From positions 1 to 64,000 of the forward strand of contig JAMXBD010004289.1 in assembly GCA_024138025.1 (NCBI GenBank): a stretch of DNA of 64,000 nucleotides. Direction: 5' to 3'. The stretch is from Combretum micranthum. Lineage: Eukaryota; Streptophyta; Magnoliopsida; Myrtales; Combretaceae. The translations under genes were made by a program, and so were the position numbers. Below, one piece after another: positions 23,685 through 35,772 of the stretch (the stretch's first letter is position 1; each line of letters starts with the position of its first letter). Under the pieces are notes generated by a model. The model was not told the origin of the DNA. It was given only the letters and a program-made list of their open reading frames with translations, and searched no databases.

Positions 23685-24826
23685 CTAATCATCACTAGAG
23701 CTGTCGGGGGTCGGGCTAGGAAGTCGTCTCCTGCTGGTAGAACCACCATCGTCCTGTCGGACGAACAAGCTAAGATACTCCCTGGTGGTCATCCTCCGCT
23801 TCCTAGCGGGTCGGACTAGAGGCTCCGGATCCTCACTTTCTTCTCTTCTTCTTCTTCTTCTTCTCTTCAGTCCCTTGCCCCTCTTGCGGGCTTACTTCCT
23901 CTCCTCACCTCTTATCTCGGGCTCACCTAGGCGGTTCACCTCTACTTCAGGCTCTCTCACAGGCTCATCTGCCACATTTTCAGTCTCCATAGGCACTGGG
24001 GCCTCTTTACTACTGCTAGGTCAAGCACAGGTGGGTTCTCACCCTCCACATACACATCTCTCCATAGCCTGGAATCTACCTCGGGTTCTACCCTCCCACT
24101 CTCTGGTATCTCCAACATCCGGTTAAAATCCCATATAATTTGATCGGGTTCTGGGTTTACCTGCACTTCTGGTTCAACAGGCGGGGTAGGGGTCCTAGGT
24201 ACCTCATTTTGTTCCCAGTTCGGATCCTCCTCGGGATCCTCCTCCTCCTCCTCTCTTCCTCTTCATCCTCTCCAATCACAGGTGCTCCATTCAGCTGCAT
24301 ACCTATATCAATAGCTGGAGGTGGAGCTATTACACGGGGGGGGGGGGGGGGGGGGAGGAGTTCCAAATAGATTGCATGCCAGGTGATGTGATTCCATGCA
24401 TCAGCTATATTCCAGTCAGGTGATCATATAAGTTATCATGAGCATAAACATATAAGGGCCTATGGGGATCCATACCCTAAAATCTGGAGGGGTTCGGTTC
24501 CTCCACCTTTCAAGAAAATGTGGCTTCTCTCGTCATGGGCTCACGCCCGTAATCAACCATGATCCTCTCTAGAGTATAGATTGTCTCTAACTTTGTCCAG
24601 CTCCTTCTTCCCATAGGATCATAACTCAATTGATCCACTACTGAAGCCCATCTGGTATATCTCAGCCCATCCTTCCATAACCTGTACATTTCCCCTAGGG
24701 TCCGGGGATGTCGGGCTAGGCAAAATCCTCACACAATTCTCTTAGCCTCAGTCTATATTCTACCATCGTTTCATCATTTCTCTTTGTAAAATTCCTTGCC
24801 CTTTCCCTAGTCTCACCCAGAGAGAC
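23685..24826 (-). pseudogene. Element B ORF0 (pre-gag conserved ORF)
   Basis: I do not recognise the product. It starts directly after GATGTAG (24827) with SGETREGARNF-like sequence, followed by ETMVEYRLRLRELCEDF, then WKDGLRYTRWASVVDQL, SYDPMGRRSWTKLETIYTLE, IMVDYGREPMTREATF, then FRVW, YAHDNLYDH and WNHITWHAIYLELLPP. The C-terminal half is acidic and low-complexity and ends KRRMTTREYLSLFVRQDD ... PTPDSSSDD with TAG at 23685-23687. E ends RRRRMNVREYLSLFVQQDD in the same way. Several frameshifts and a 20-base C tract interrupt it. The first part (MVEYRLRLREL) faintly resembles the gag motif TVEQYETEFVRLL, so descent from gag is possible but unproven. Confidence 0.65.
24336..24355. repeat. G20 homopolymer inside ORF0 of B
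   Basis: Twenty G on the plus strand (C20 on the coding strand) where E has ccaccacgtgtaatc, the PPRVI part of ORF0. Probably slippage expansion of a proline-codon tract, or a base-calling artefact. Confidence 0.9.
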
Positions 24827-24942
24827 CTACATCAAACAATACTACTAATTAGACTCAGCAAGAAAACGTTTTTAACTCCATTTAACCTAGTAGTTAGATT
24901 TCTAGGTCCGGTTTCTTTTAATTCTATTGTCTTGTTTTATAA

Positions 24943-24960
24943 CCTAGTGCTCTGATACCA
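24943..24960 (-). other. Element B primer binding site (tRNA-Met)
   Basis: On the minus strand, 8 nt after the 5' LTR, TGGTATCAGAGCACTAGG. The first 12 nt are complementary to the 3' end of plant initiator tRNA-Met. Confidence 0.93.
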
Positions 24961-24968
24961 ACTTAAAC

Positions 24969-27900
24969 TGTCACGCCCCGTAGGGTATCCTAAACGTAAC
25001 AGCCCGCCACATACTAAGTAAGACTCTCGAGTTCCCTACCCGGGGCCTTCGGAAGTCTTAAGTAGATGTAAAGCGTTCCTTTACGACAATAGAATACTTC
25101 AACAAATGGAGTTAAACAGTTTAACAAGGCATTCATTAGCCATAGATAATAAATCAAAACGCATAATTTAAAGTTTACAAAATCTAAGGGGCATTCCCCC
25201 GCAAAAGAATAACAGTCTATTACAGTCATCCAGAGTCCTTAGTTTCCAATGGAAGTCTATACAAAAAGGAATGAATTAAACTTCTACGGAAACTCCTATC
25301 TCCGGTACCTGCGCTGTGGCTGTCTTGGCCTAAGCCATATAAAGTCATGCTGCAAAAGATAGAAACTATAGGGGCGTAAGCTAACTAGCTTAGTGAGCAA
25401 TACTTCCATAACGCAATTAACATACAGTCAAACAAGTAATTATTCAGCAAGTGTATGCATCAAACAAATGAATCAACAAACATATGACCAACCGGAAATC
25501 ATATGTGGATGGACTTGCGCCCTCCATCCCGGGTTAGCAGATTAACGAATCCTGCGGTACGACGCCGTTTAAGCTCACGGTCAACTAATAATAAACTCGT
25601 TTTATGGATCACGATTAACCAACATCGTTTTATGGATCACGATTAACCACATTCGTTTTATGGATCACGAAACCAACAATGCAAATGCTCCAACCCCATC
25701 GTGACATGAATGAATTCAATTTATAGTCGGAGTCGAATAGTCATTAATTCAATTCTTTTAAGTGACCAACAAGTATTCGCAGACATTCATCATAAGATTC
25801 TAGTAAAGCAGTCAATATCTTAACACCCGGTTTCGATATACCTTAAGCTCCATTTCACATATCAACAATCAACAACATAAAAATTCCCATATACCCCATC
25901 ATGCTTACAATTTCTTTTATCTTTGCCTACATCACTAGTGCCACTACATTACAATCACAAGCATTAATTGAGAGTGGAAGTAAACTCACTCGGCCATTGG
26001 ACACCAAACTTCTTAATAATAATAATCGGGAGGTAGAGTGTCGTCCTGCTCGGAATCACCTACCAATCAAGAATAATCCTAATGAGATTCTCACCATGTA
26101 ATTAAATCAAACTATATCTAGACTAGTTGAATTCGGATTTCTCGCTATTTTGGAAGTTCCGACTTAAAACGGCCATAACTTGGTCATTTTAACTCGGAAT
26201 TTCGCAAATTTATATCGATCTTCATCTACTTCGAAAGATCTATCTATTCAAGTATTAAATCCAAGTTTTGAAAATAATAGGGTCACGGAACAGTGGGATC
26301 AGTTCTGTTCCGCAATTGATCCAATTTGAAAATGTGCTTTGCTTTTGATAAGAAATGTTCCTAGTTGGTGATTCATGCATGAATGATTTAGGAATGAACT
26401 ACTAATGTGTATGCCATGTAATGAACTCAATATGTGCATGGTCATGATGATTTTTGTAGTAATAAACTCTTAGGAACTCCTAAGTGTTGGGGAAAGTCTC
26501 ATAAAGACTAATTCTAAGAAGTATTTTCCCACATTATACTCCTTAGGGTTTCTTTGGTTTTTAATCTTGTAATCTACTTATTATTTAACTAAAAATAGGT
26601 TCTCAAAGTCTATAATAGTCATGGCCTCCATTCATGCATAAAAATTCACATTTTTCATTTGGTAAACATGTTTTTAAATAAGCTATTTGTGAAAATCCGA
26701 ATTTTCCAAATTTCCTTTTCTTACATTTTTCTTAAGGGAAATCTTGTCTAATGCATTAAAAATTGGAGCTTCAATGTATACATTATCTAAGGACTTCATT
26801 TAGCTTATAAAACATCCATTTTAGACTTAAATACTAAGTGTTTATTTAGGCATTACACAAAGTTACGAATTTGACTACACATTTAAAGTCAACATTTTTC
26901 ATTCTAACTTCACCTCTTGTTTTTCTTTTTATTATGCCTAAACTCATCTAAACTCATGAAAATAATTCCTTCAACATGTCTATTACACATACCCTCATTT
27001 TTCTTATGAAATATAAGTTTAAAGTTGATTTTGGGGTCTTTAAGGTAGGGTTTCCATTTCATCCGAATTTTCAACTTTTCATATCTAACAAAGCCTTCCT
27101 TTTTCAATGTTCTTGCCTTCTATATGTGAAGATATACTATCTAACATCTCTATACATGAACAAGACTTCATTCTTATGATCATCCAAGCATGTAAAGCAA
27201 AATGAACCTATGATCATGCATGTACATAAGTGGGAATGTCTAAACCTTAGATCTACTACATATGATATATATAACATGGATCTCATGGCATGAACAACAA
27301 TATAAGTACAAGATCACTACTTTATATGCATGAACAATGAAATCTTAACAAAACACATCTAAACACTAGATCCATGTCTTGTGATGGCTTGACATTCTTG
27401 TTCATGCATTTCCATGTCCCTAGCATGAGCATCATGGGGTTTTAATGAGGAAATACACAAGATATGGTCTTGCTATACAAGAACTAGGAAAAACAAGGCT
27501 TGAATCAACATACCAAAGGAGGATCTAAGGTAGAAATGGAGGAGTCTTGAGTTGAAAGTGCAAGAGGGAGGGGAGGGGGTGCTCGGCACTAAGGGAGAGG
27601 AAAAGAAGAGAGGTTTTCTCTTTTTTCAATTTTGAAATGAGAAGAAATGAAGAGAGAGAGAGAAAATTTAGTATATATATCAAGTGTATTAGGGTTTAGT
27701 TATACAAAATGGAGTAAAATAATTAATTGAAGAGGGAAAATAGAGGGAGGGGCGCCGGCCATCATGCATGGTGTGTGTGTGGTGTTTAAAATTTGATTTT
27801 TTGTAATTTAGTAAATGAATTTGTAATAAATGTAATAATTATTTAAAAGATAAATTTTCTTGGAAAAGAAAATTGAAATGAGTAGTTGTAAGGATGTAAG

Positions 27901-28362
27901 AATAGGGTATGGGTAGTGTGTAGTGTAGGTTGTACTTGTGAATAGTAGACAAGACATCTACTTTACCGGTTGTTCCGAAAACACGGAAAAGCTATAACTG
28001 TAATTTTTATAGCTCGGAAATTATGAAATTGATATTTTTGGAATCCTTATAAAATTACGGTTTTAATGAATATTCCGGAACATTTTTCTGAATCCGTGGC
28101 CCGGGGCACGCTTTTCCGTAATTGGGCTCGGGAAGGCCCGGAATTGAAAAATTCCCGAATTTAAAACTTTCAAAGGTTTGAAATGTACTTTGGAACAACA
28201 ATTCAAATCCATTTACCCCATAATATTTATTTTACTATGAAACCGAAGGAAAGCCGGATTTAGGGTTCCTAGGCTTCACTTACTAAACTCAATCTGATCG
28301 GATTAGGGTTTCGTTTCCAACTCCTGGGGTTTTCTAGCTACTGAGAATTACCGGGGTTTACA
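24969..28362 (-). repeat. Element B 5' LTR
   Basis: Same termini as the 3' LTR (TGTCACGCCCCG ... ACCGGGGTTTACA). TATA box (minus) at about 27671-27680. On the coding strand, the block GATGGCCGGCGCCCCTCCC lies about 95 nt upstream of it (27750-27770). As the 5' copy this LTR would drive genomic RNA. Confidence 0.95.
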
Positions 28363-28367
28363 CAATG
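28363..28367. repeat. Target site duplication of element B (right)
   Basis: CAATG directly after GGGGTTTACA, matching 14725-14729. Confidence 0.95.
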
Positions 28368-30698
28368 TAATTTATTTATTTATTCCATTGCAATTTTTTT
28401 AATTCTTGCTAATTTAAAAATAGTCTCTAGTCTTAGACTTGTCCTCATTAAGTGAAAACAAATTTTCTTCTTTATTTTTCTTTTGGGACTAGTTTACTTC
28501 TTAGTTCTAGGAGCCTTGAAGAAGCTAAGACTCCCAATACTTAACTTTATTTATTATTTATGTTTTTTTCTATTTACTATTATTTCTCATAAATCATGTT
28601 CATTAAGATTGTTGTCCAAATTTTTCAAGTTCTAAAAATAATTGAAACAAAGGAGTTTTGATCACTTAGGAATAAGTTTATATGAAATATAAAATCTATG
28701 GTTTAACAAAAATAAAGTCTTTCCTTTTCAAGTTATTAGAAGAAATCACTACAATTTTAGAAACTATTTTTGTTATGAAAAGCTTTTTAAATAATTTGTC
28801 ATTCCACTTTGTTTTTCAAAAAGAAAATGATTTTTGAAACAAAAATTATTTCTGTGGAAAACATAACATAAGAAAGGAAGGGGAATTTTCAAACTAAGAT
28901 CTTTTCAAACAAATGGTCAAAGAAAAATTGTATAGAAAATAAATAGCAATAATGTAGAGAATGTAGAAAAAAAAGAAAATTTCTTTTCAAAAAAGTCATC
29001 TAGGAAAAATAGATAAGTCAAACATAAGGAAATTCTTTGAAAACAAATGAATCGAAGTATTTATTTTAAAAGATTTACAAATAAATTCTCTTAAACTATA
29101 GATTTCTAAAATACCAAATTATCATTGTTTTACTCAAAGAAACATGAAAGGGCAACAAACACTTGAGCATGAATAAATATGAGCTATGTAACTATAAAAA
29201 GAGAAATTTTCAACTATATAGATAATTAAGTATTTATCAAACAAATTTTGAATGATCTAAAGTTTAAAACAAAATTGTTTTTGAGTTAGAAAATTTGTGG
29301 TGAATGTGATCACCACTATTTCGAGGCCTAAATGGTTTAGTTTGACAAAAATAGTTTTAGAAATGGATAAATCTTTTCGAGTGGGTAGAAATCGGTATAT
29401 TATATGCATGATTTCGAGTTAAAATGACCAAGTTATGGCTATTTTAAATTGGAACCCTCCTTTATACGAACTTTGACGTTCTCATGGTATTGTTTTGTCA
29501 AAATTCAAGAATATCCTCAAGAAATACTCATTTTTGGTATTTTCTTTGGCTAGGTAATTCCAAGGAAGGATAGCTTTACCCCGAGGACTATTTCGATTAA
29601 GTGAAGCGTGTGAGTGACTCATCCGCTAGAGAAATTATCGTCATGGCATCGTGACTTTATTTCCTTAAAATGCTTTACTTGTTTTTGCTTGTAATTTAGT
29701 TGCATTAGAATTAAGAAAATACAAATGGATATGTTTGTAATGATAATTCTTTGAAAGAATCTTAAGTATATCGAGGCTGGAATTGATTTAATGTTTATTT
29801 TAATATAACACTTGATTTGTATGAGATTCCTTGATCATCGCAAATCTGATAATAATAATGTTATGATATCCTAAATAAATGGGTTTATGCATACCATGAA
29901 GTGAGTCACATTGCATTGGGTTATTATCCTTGGGTGAGAAGAATTGTAGCTTAGGTTGAAAGCAACACTTGGTGGAGTGACCAAAAGCGATTGCTTAGTG
30001 ATATTAAGGAAATGCTTGGCCGAAGATTCGAAAGTAAGGCTCAATTCAAGTAGACTTCATATGCTTGGCGATACTGGTCAAAAGCATAAATCTTTTTAAC
30101 TAAAACTACTTATTTTGAGGTTACGTATCACCAAACCCCGAATGAAGGGTGCAAATCCATTCAACATATAGTTCCCGAAAAATTATATGCTTTGTTTGCC
30201 CATGTGTATGTTGCATTCTATTTGTTTGATTAAACAACTTGTTTGAAATTTTGTTACAAGAAGTTATTTATGGAAATAGTTCTCACTAAGCCTATTGGCT
30301 TATACCCTTATAGATATCTTTTGCAGTTTCCCTATTTGTGGTTGAGGCCACGAGGACCTTACAGTCGGGTACTTTCCTTTTGGGTTAAGGAATTTCCTAA
30401 GATAAAGTTTAGTAGGTAGGATGCAGAAATACTCCTATAATAGATTTGTGAATAAGGGAAATGTCCCTAAGTTTTGTAAGATCATTGTTATGAATAAATG
30501 AATATTATGAATCCTCATTTCTTAATATGTTATTATAACTTCTTAAGCTTCATAATTCCATGTATGTCCTCTAAAATTGTGAGAGCATGCTTTATACTCA
30601 ATATCAAAGCTTTTGGGAATGGCTAAGGTTGTCATACTTAAGCTTTAATATTGAGTGTGATGGACTGCTACGTTTAGGGTACCCCTTGGGGCGTGACA
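28368..30698 (+). mobile_element. Tekay-like LTR C, right part (U5)
   Basis: Continuation of the LTR interrupted by B. It matches the reverse complement of solo LTR F: for example GACTAGTttactTCTTAGT near 28488 and GCCTTGAAGAAGCTAAGACTCCC near 28512. The U5 block CTCACTAAGCCTATTGGCTTA is at 30274. The end is TTTAGGGTACCCCTTGGGGCGTGACA at 30698. What follows is not a PBS, so C is a solo LTR or a 3' LTR remnant. The 5 bp after it are TCCTT; no matching copy was found upstream because the start of C is missing. Confidence 0.75.
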
Positions 30699-32175
30699 TC
30701 CTTAATATGCTATTAAAGAGGACAATGTTTAGTTTAAGTGTGGGGGATGATTTAGCAAGATTAAGCATTAAATAAAGTATGTGCTAACAAAAATAAAAAT
30801 TTCCCATACAAAATAAGAAGAAATCAATGAAATGGACAAAATTTGACCAAAGTTTTTCAAAAAATCAAATCACTTGAACGATCGATGAAATTATCATGAG
30901 ATTGAGCTATTTTTAAGTTGTTCAAATCACTTTACAATATCTATGTGAAGTAGTTTTACTTGTTATTTAATTTAGAAATTTAGAGTTGGAATTAGCTTAA
31001 GGTCCTTAGCAAGGCTTCTCAATTTTCTTATAAAAGCTTAAATGATCTGTATATTTTTTAATTTGATCATTCTAAGAGCCATTTTAATCCTTAGTGAATG
31101 TTCAAATGATGATCATAACTTATGATTTTTCCTTGTGCTTTGACTAAAAAAAACTAAAAAACAAAACAAAAATTAGAAAAAATGAAAACTAATGCGCTTA
31201 GGGTTCAAATGGGCATAGATTGGTCCCTTAGAAAAGCAATTTCTTGGCCCTCTTTCAATTTGAAATGAGTAAAAAAAAAGTGAAAAGAAGTGGCCAAAAA
31301 ACTCATCTAGAGGAATTGACAAGAAGAAGGCAAAACCTTACCTTCTGAAGCTGTGAATAAATAAAGACAAAAATAAAAAGCACAAGACGAAGAAAAAGAT
31401 TCAAGGGAAGAACTGATGTATACGCATTCATTTTCGATTACTCTACTTAGAGAAGTGATTAAGGAATTACATATTTTTATGTATAAGGGGATACAAGTTA
31501 ATTGAGTTTCTTTCTTACTTTGATTGATCTTCTGAATAATTTTTTCTTTGGAATTCTTTATTAAATGATGAGGGTAAAGACTGATTTACATAGATAAGTC
31601 AGTTGATTTTTACAAAAGTAAATTTAGTACAGACAAATTGAATTTTTAAAGTGCTAAAATAATTTGAGCTTTACATGTTTTGATCAAATATCCATTCATG
31701 ATTTGTTTTCTTATTAATCTTTATCGGTTTGGAATGAATTTTGCCAGAGGATAAGCAAAGACTTAAGTGTAAAGGAATTTGATAAGTCTTATTTACTCTA
31801 TCATTTTCTATGGGAATTTGGATTAATTTTACTCTAATTTTAAGTAAATTCCCATAAAACTTGTGCTATTAATGGAAATTGTAGTTTTGTAGCTCCTTGA
31901 ATCCAAAGAAGTAGAATTTAAGTGATCAGATCAGATTTCGAGCAGAAAGAACAAACAATGACAAAGAAGGACAAAATCAAGCCCTGCAAGAATCACTATC
32001 GAGGCTAAACAAAGGAAGAAAAACAATGAAAAATGATCTATTGTGCCTCAACTTCGAGACCTTGATATGACCCTCAACTTTTGTTTAAGGAGATCGAGAA
32101 TCATTCTGCAGAAAAGCTTTTGTCAAGCCTCAAAGTTGAACCTCGTACCTCCAGCCGTAGCGATACAAGCCTTGA
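30699..32175. other. Non-coding target DNA between LTR C and element E
   Basis: No ORF of note. At 30730-30750 it reads TTTAAGTGTGGGGGATGA, the polypurine tract signature seen in Athila/Tat-type elements (compare AGTGTGGGGGAATTGATAAG beside LTR2). So 30699-32175 may start with the end of an old plus-oriented Athila/Tat element and its 3' LTR. A-rich stretches lie near 31145-31185 and 31270-31300, and repeated CCTCGA/TCGAGG words near 31999-32160. No LTR termini could be defined. Confidence 0.35.
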
Positions 32176-35100
32176 TGTAAACCCCGGTATTCTTGGTACT
32201 CAAGTAAACTTCGAGGTTCGAAAAAGCAAAACCCCAGTCCAGTCTAGTTCAAGCTTAGTGAGAGAAGCTTAGAAACCTTAAATTCGGCTTTCATTCGGTT
32301 TCATAACAAAAGAAGTTTTATAAAGTAAATGAATATGAATTATTGTTTTAAAGTATATTTTAAACCTTAAAAAGTTTTAAATTCGGAAAATTTTCAATTT
32401 CGGGCCTTCCCGAGCTCAATTATGAAAAAACGTGCCCCGAGACCAGAAACTTAGAAAAATATTCCGAAATATTCATTAGAACCAAAATCTTATAAGGATT
32501 TCAAAAATATAAATTTTATAATTTTCCGGGCTATAAAAATTACAGTTATAACCTTTTTCTCGTATTTTCTTTACTACCAGTAAAGTAGATGTCTTGCTAC
32601 TATTTACCAATATTCACAAGTACAACCTACACTATACACTACCCATACCCTATTCTTACATCATTACAACTACTCAATTATATTTTCTTTTCCAAGAAAT
32701 TTTGTTTCCTAATTAATTATTACATTTATTACATTTTATTACTTAAATTACAAATTTTATCAAAAAATTCAAATTTCTCTCTCTCTCTCTCTCTCACTCA
32801 ATGGCCAGTGCACCCCCTCCCCATTTCCCCTCTTATTTTTTTTATTTCTACTTCTTTTATTCAATTAAACCCTAATTCTCCTAATATATAAGCTTATTTT
32901 CTCTCTCTCTCTCTCTTCATTTTCACTCATTCAAAATTTTTACAAAAGCTAAACTCTCTCTTCTCTCCTCTAGTGTTGTTGTGACACCCTCACACACACA
33001 CACCCCCCTTCACATGCTAATTTCATCTTCTTTTCTACTCCAAATCTTCATTTAGGTGATGATTCCAAGTTTTGTTCTTACATTATCTTGTAATGGTAAG
33101 ACCATTCTTGTGTGTTTTCCACCTTAAATCCCAATGAGCAAATGCTAGGATAGGAAAACACTAATACAAGAATATCAAGTCATCACAAGAAATAGATCTT
33201 GTGTTTAATGAATTTTTGTTGAAATACTATCTTGTTCATGCATGTAAAGCAGAGATCTTGCATGGAAAGTTTATGTTCATGTCATTAAACTCATGTTCAT
33301 GTACTATAAGTTGTAGATCTAGTGTTTAGACATCTATATCTTTCTTGACATTTATGTTCATGTGAATATTTTGAGCTTTTATGCATTAATGATCATAAAA
33401 GCTTAGCCTTGCATGTATATAGATGTGTTAGATGATAGATCTTTATGGATATAGGACAAGGAACTTGAAAAAGAAAAGATTTTTGTTAGAAATGTCTAGT
33501 GGAAAATTCGGATGATTTTTGAAACCTATTTTAAAAACCCTTGAAACCACTTTGAAACTCATATTTTTCATGAAAAATGAAAGGTATATGTAATAGGTAT
33601 CTCTAAGGAATGATTTTTACAAGTCAAAGTGAGTTTAGGCATGAGTAATGTGTAAAACAAGTAATGGAGTTAAAATGGAAAATTTTGAGTTAGTGATCAA
33701 ATTGTCAAATTTGTAATTTGAGATGATGCATATGTTATCACCTAGTATTTCAGCTAAAATTGCAAGTTTTATGTGTTAAATGAAGTCCTTAGACAATAGA
33801 TATAGTAAAGCTTCAAATTTTGATGCATTAAACAAGTTTTCTCATAAGAAATATGCAAGCAATGAAATTTTCCAAAATTCGGATTTTTGTGAAAAGCTTG
33901 TTTAAAAACATGTTTGCAAGGTCGAAAATGTGAATTTCTATGTATAAATGAAGGTCTTGGATAGTATAGATGATGAAGGCTCATTTTTATTTAGATAGCA
34001 AGTAAATTCTAAGAATAAAATCCTAAAACCCTAGGAAATGCAAAATTTGAAAGAATGGATTTTTAAGAAGTGACTATTGTGGAGTCTTGTAATAATTAGG
34101 AGTTCTTGAAAGTTCATTATCAAAAATCATCAAGATCATGCATATATTGAAATCATTACATGACATCCATATTAGGAATTCATTCATATTCCATCTATAC
34201 ATGAATCATCAACTAGAAACATTTTACCAAATGAAAAACAATTTTTCGAAAATGGAAAAGTTACAGAACAGATCTGATCCCTCTGTTCCATGACCTTAAT
34301 TTTTTCAAAACTTGAAAATATTATTAGAAATAGATATATTTTTTGAAGTAGATAGAAATCGATATAAAATTTGTGAAATTCCGAGTTAAAATGACCAAGT
34401 TATGGCCGTTTTAAGTTGGAACTTCCGCAAATAGCAAGAATCACGATTTTGTTTAGTTTAGATGTATAGTTTGAATTAGTTAAGTGATGAGCTTCTTATT
34501 AGGTTATTCTTATTTGGTTGGTGATCTCGAGAACGATGATACCCTACCACCGGACTACTACTATTAAGAGACCGGCGTACCATGGCCGAGTGAGTATCAC
34601 TTCCGATTTCAATTATTGCTTGTGATTGTAATGATAGCTGCACTAGTTGCTAAGTAAAGATAAAAAGAATGATTATGCATGATGGGATAAGTTGGGAATT
34701 ATAAATGTCTGTTGTTGATATGTGAAGTTGAATTTAAAGAATATCGAAGCCGGCTGATAAGTTATTGCTTGTATAGAGATGAGCTAGAATTGACTGTCTG
34801 CAAATATTGCTTGGCCACCTAAAAGAATTGGATTAATCAATTATTGGACTTCAATTATAATTGAACTCATTCATATCACGATGGGGATGGAGCATTAGCA
34901 TTTTTTGGTTTTTCATGATCCATAAAACGAATATGTTGGTTAATCGTTATCCATAAAATGAAATTGTTGGTTAATCGTGATCCATAAAACGAATTATTAT
35001 TCAATTGATCATGAGCTTAAACGGCGTCGTACCGCAAGATTCGTTAATCTGCTAACCTGGGATGGAGGGCGCAAGTCCATCCACATATGATTTCCGACTG

Positions 35101-35625
35101 GTCATATGTTTGTTGAACTCACTTGTTTGATGCATTTCACTTGATTGAATAATCACTTGCTTGAATGATTTGTCATAATTGTGATATGGAAGTTTTCACT
35201 CACTAAGCTAGTTAGCTTACGCCCCTATAGTTTTTACTTGTTGCAGCATGAATTCATTTGGCTTAGGCCAAGGCAGGCTACAGCTCAGGTACCGGAGCTA
35301 AGAGTTTCCCTTAGAAGTGTACTTAGATTTTGTTTAGACTTCCATTGGAAACCAAAAGACTCTGAATGACTATAATTGACTTAATATTATTTTTGTAGGG
35401 GAATGCCCCTTAGACTTTGTAATTTATATATGTGTTTTGGTTTATTATCTATGGCTAATGAATGCCATATTAAACTTCTTAACTCCATTGACTAGAGTAG
35501 TCTATTATCGTAAAGGGACGCTTTGCATCTATACAAGACTTCCGAAGGGTTCGGATAGAACTTCGAGAGTCTTATATAGTATGTGGCGGACTGTTGCATT
35601 TAGGATACCCCTATGGGGCGTGACA
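32176..35625 (+). repeat. Element E 5' LTR
   Basis: Starts TGTAAACCCCGGTATTC (preceded by CTTGA, the expected target duplication) and ends CCCCTATGGGGCGTGACA. The block AATGGCCAGTGCACCCCCTCC is near 32800, TATA (ATATATA) at 32884, a CT-rich leader at 32901-32920, donor-like TTTAG/GTGATG at 33055/33056, and the U5 block CACTAAGCTAGTTAGCTTACG at about 35202. It has the same block order as B's LTRs, but sequence divergence is high. Confidence 0.9.
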
Positions 35626-35633
35626 GTTTAAAT

Positions 35634-35651
35634 TGGTATCAGAGCACTAGG
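35634..35651 (+). other. Element E primer binding site (tRNA-Met)
   Basis: TGGTATCAGAGCACTAGG, 8 nt after the LTR end; identical to B's PBS. Confidence 0.95.
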
Positions 35652-35772
35652 TTATAAAACAAAACAATAGAATTAAAAGAAACCAAACTTAGAAATTTAA
35701 CTAATAGGTTAAAATGGAGTTGAAAATATCTTTCTTTGATTAAGTCTAATTAGGAGTCTAATCTTGTTGTAG

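Larger units (their letters stand above)
14730..28362 (-). mobile_element. Tekay-type Ty3/gypsy element B, complete structure
   Basis: A structurally complete 13.6-kb minus-strand chromovirus inserted in LTR C. It has two long, very similar LTRs (3414 and 3394 bp), the 5-bp duplication CAATG on both sides, a perfect PBS core, ORF0, gag, protease, RT, RNase H, integrase with intact catalytic residues, chromodomain and PPT. The LTRs differ by scattered substitutions and many 1-2 nt indels, so insertion was fairly recent. Coding is split by single-base frameshifts. Some of these may be sequencing errors rather than decay. Confidence 0.95.
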
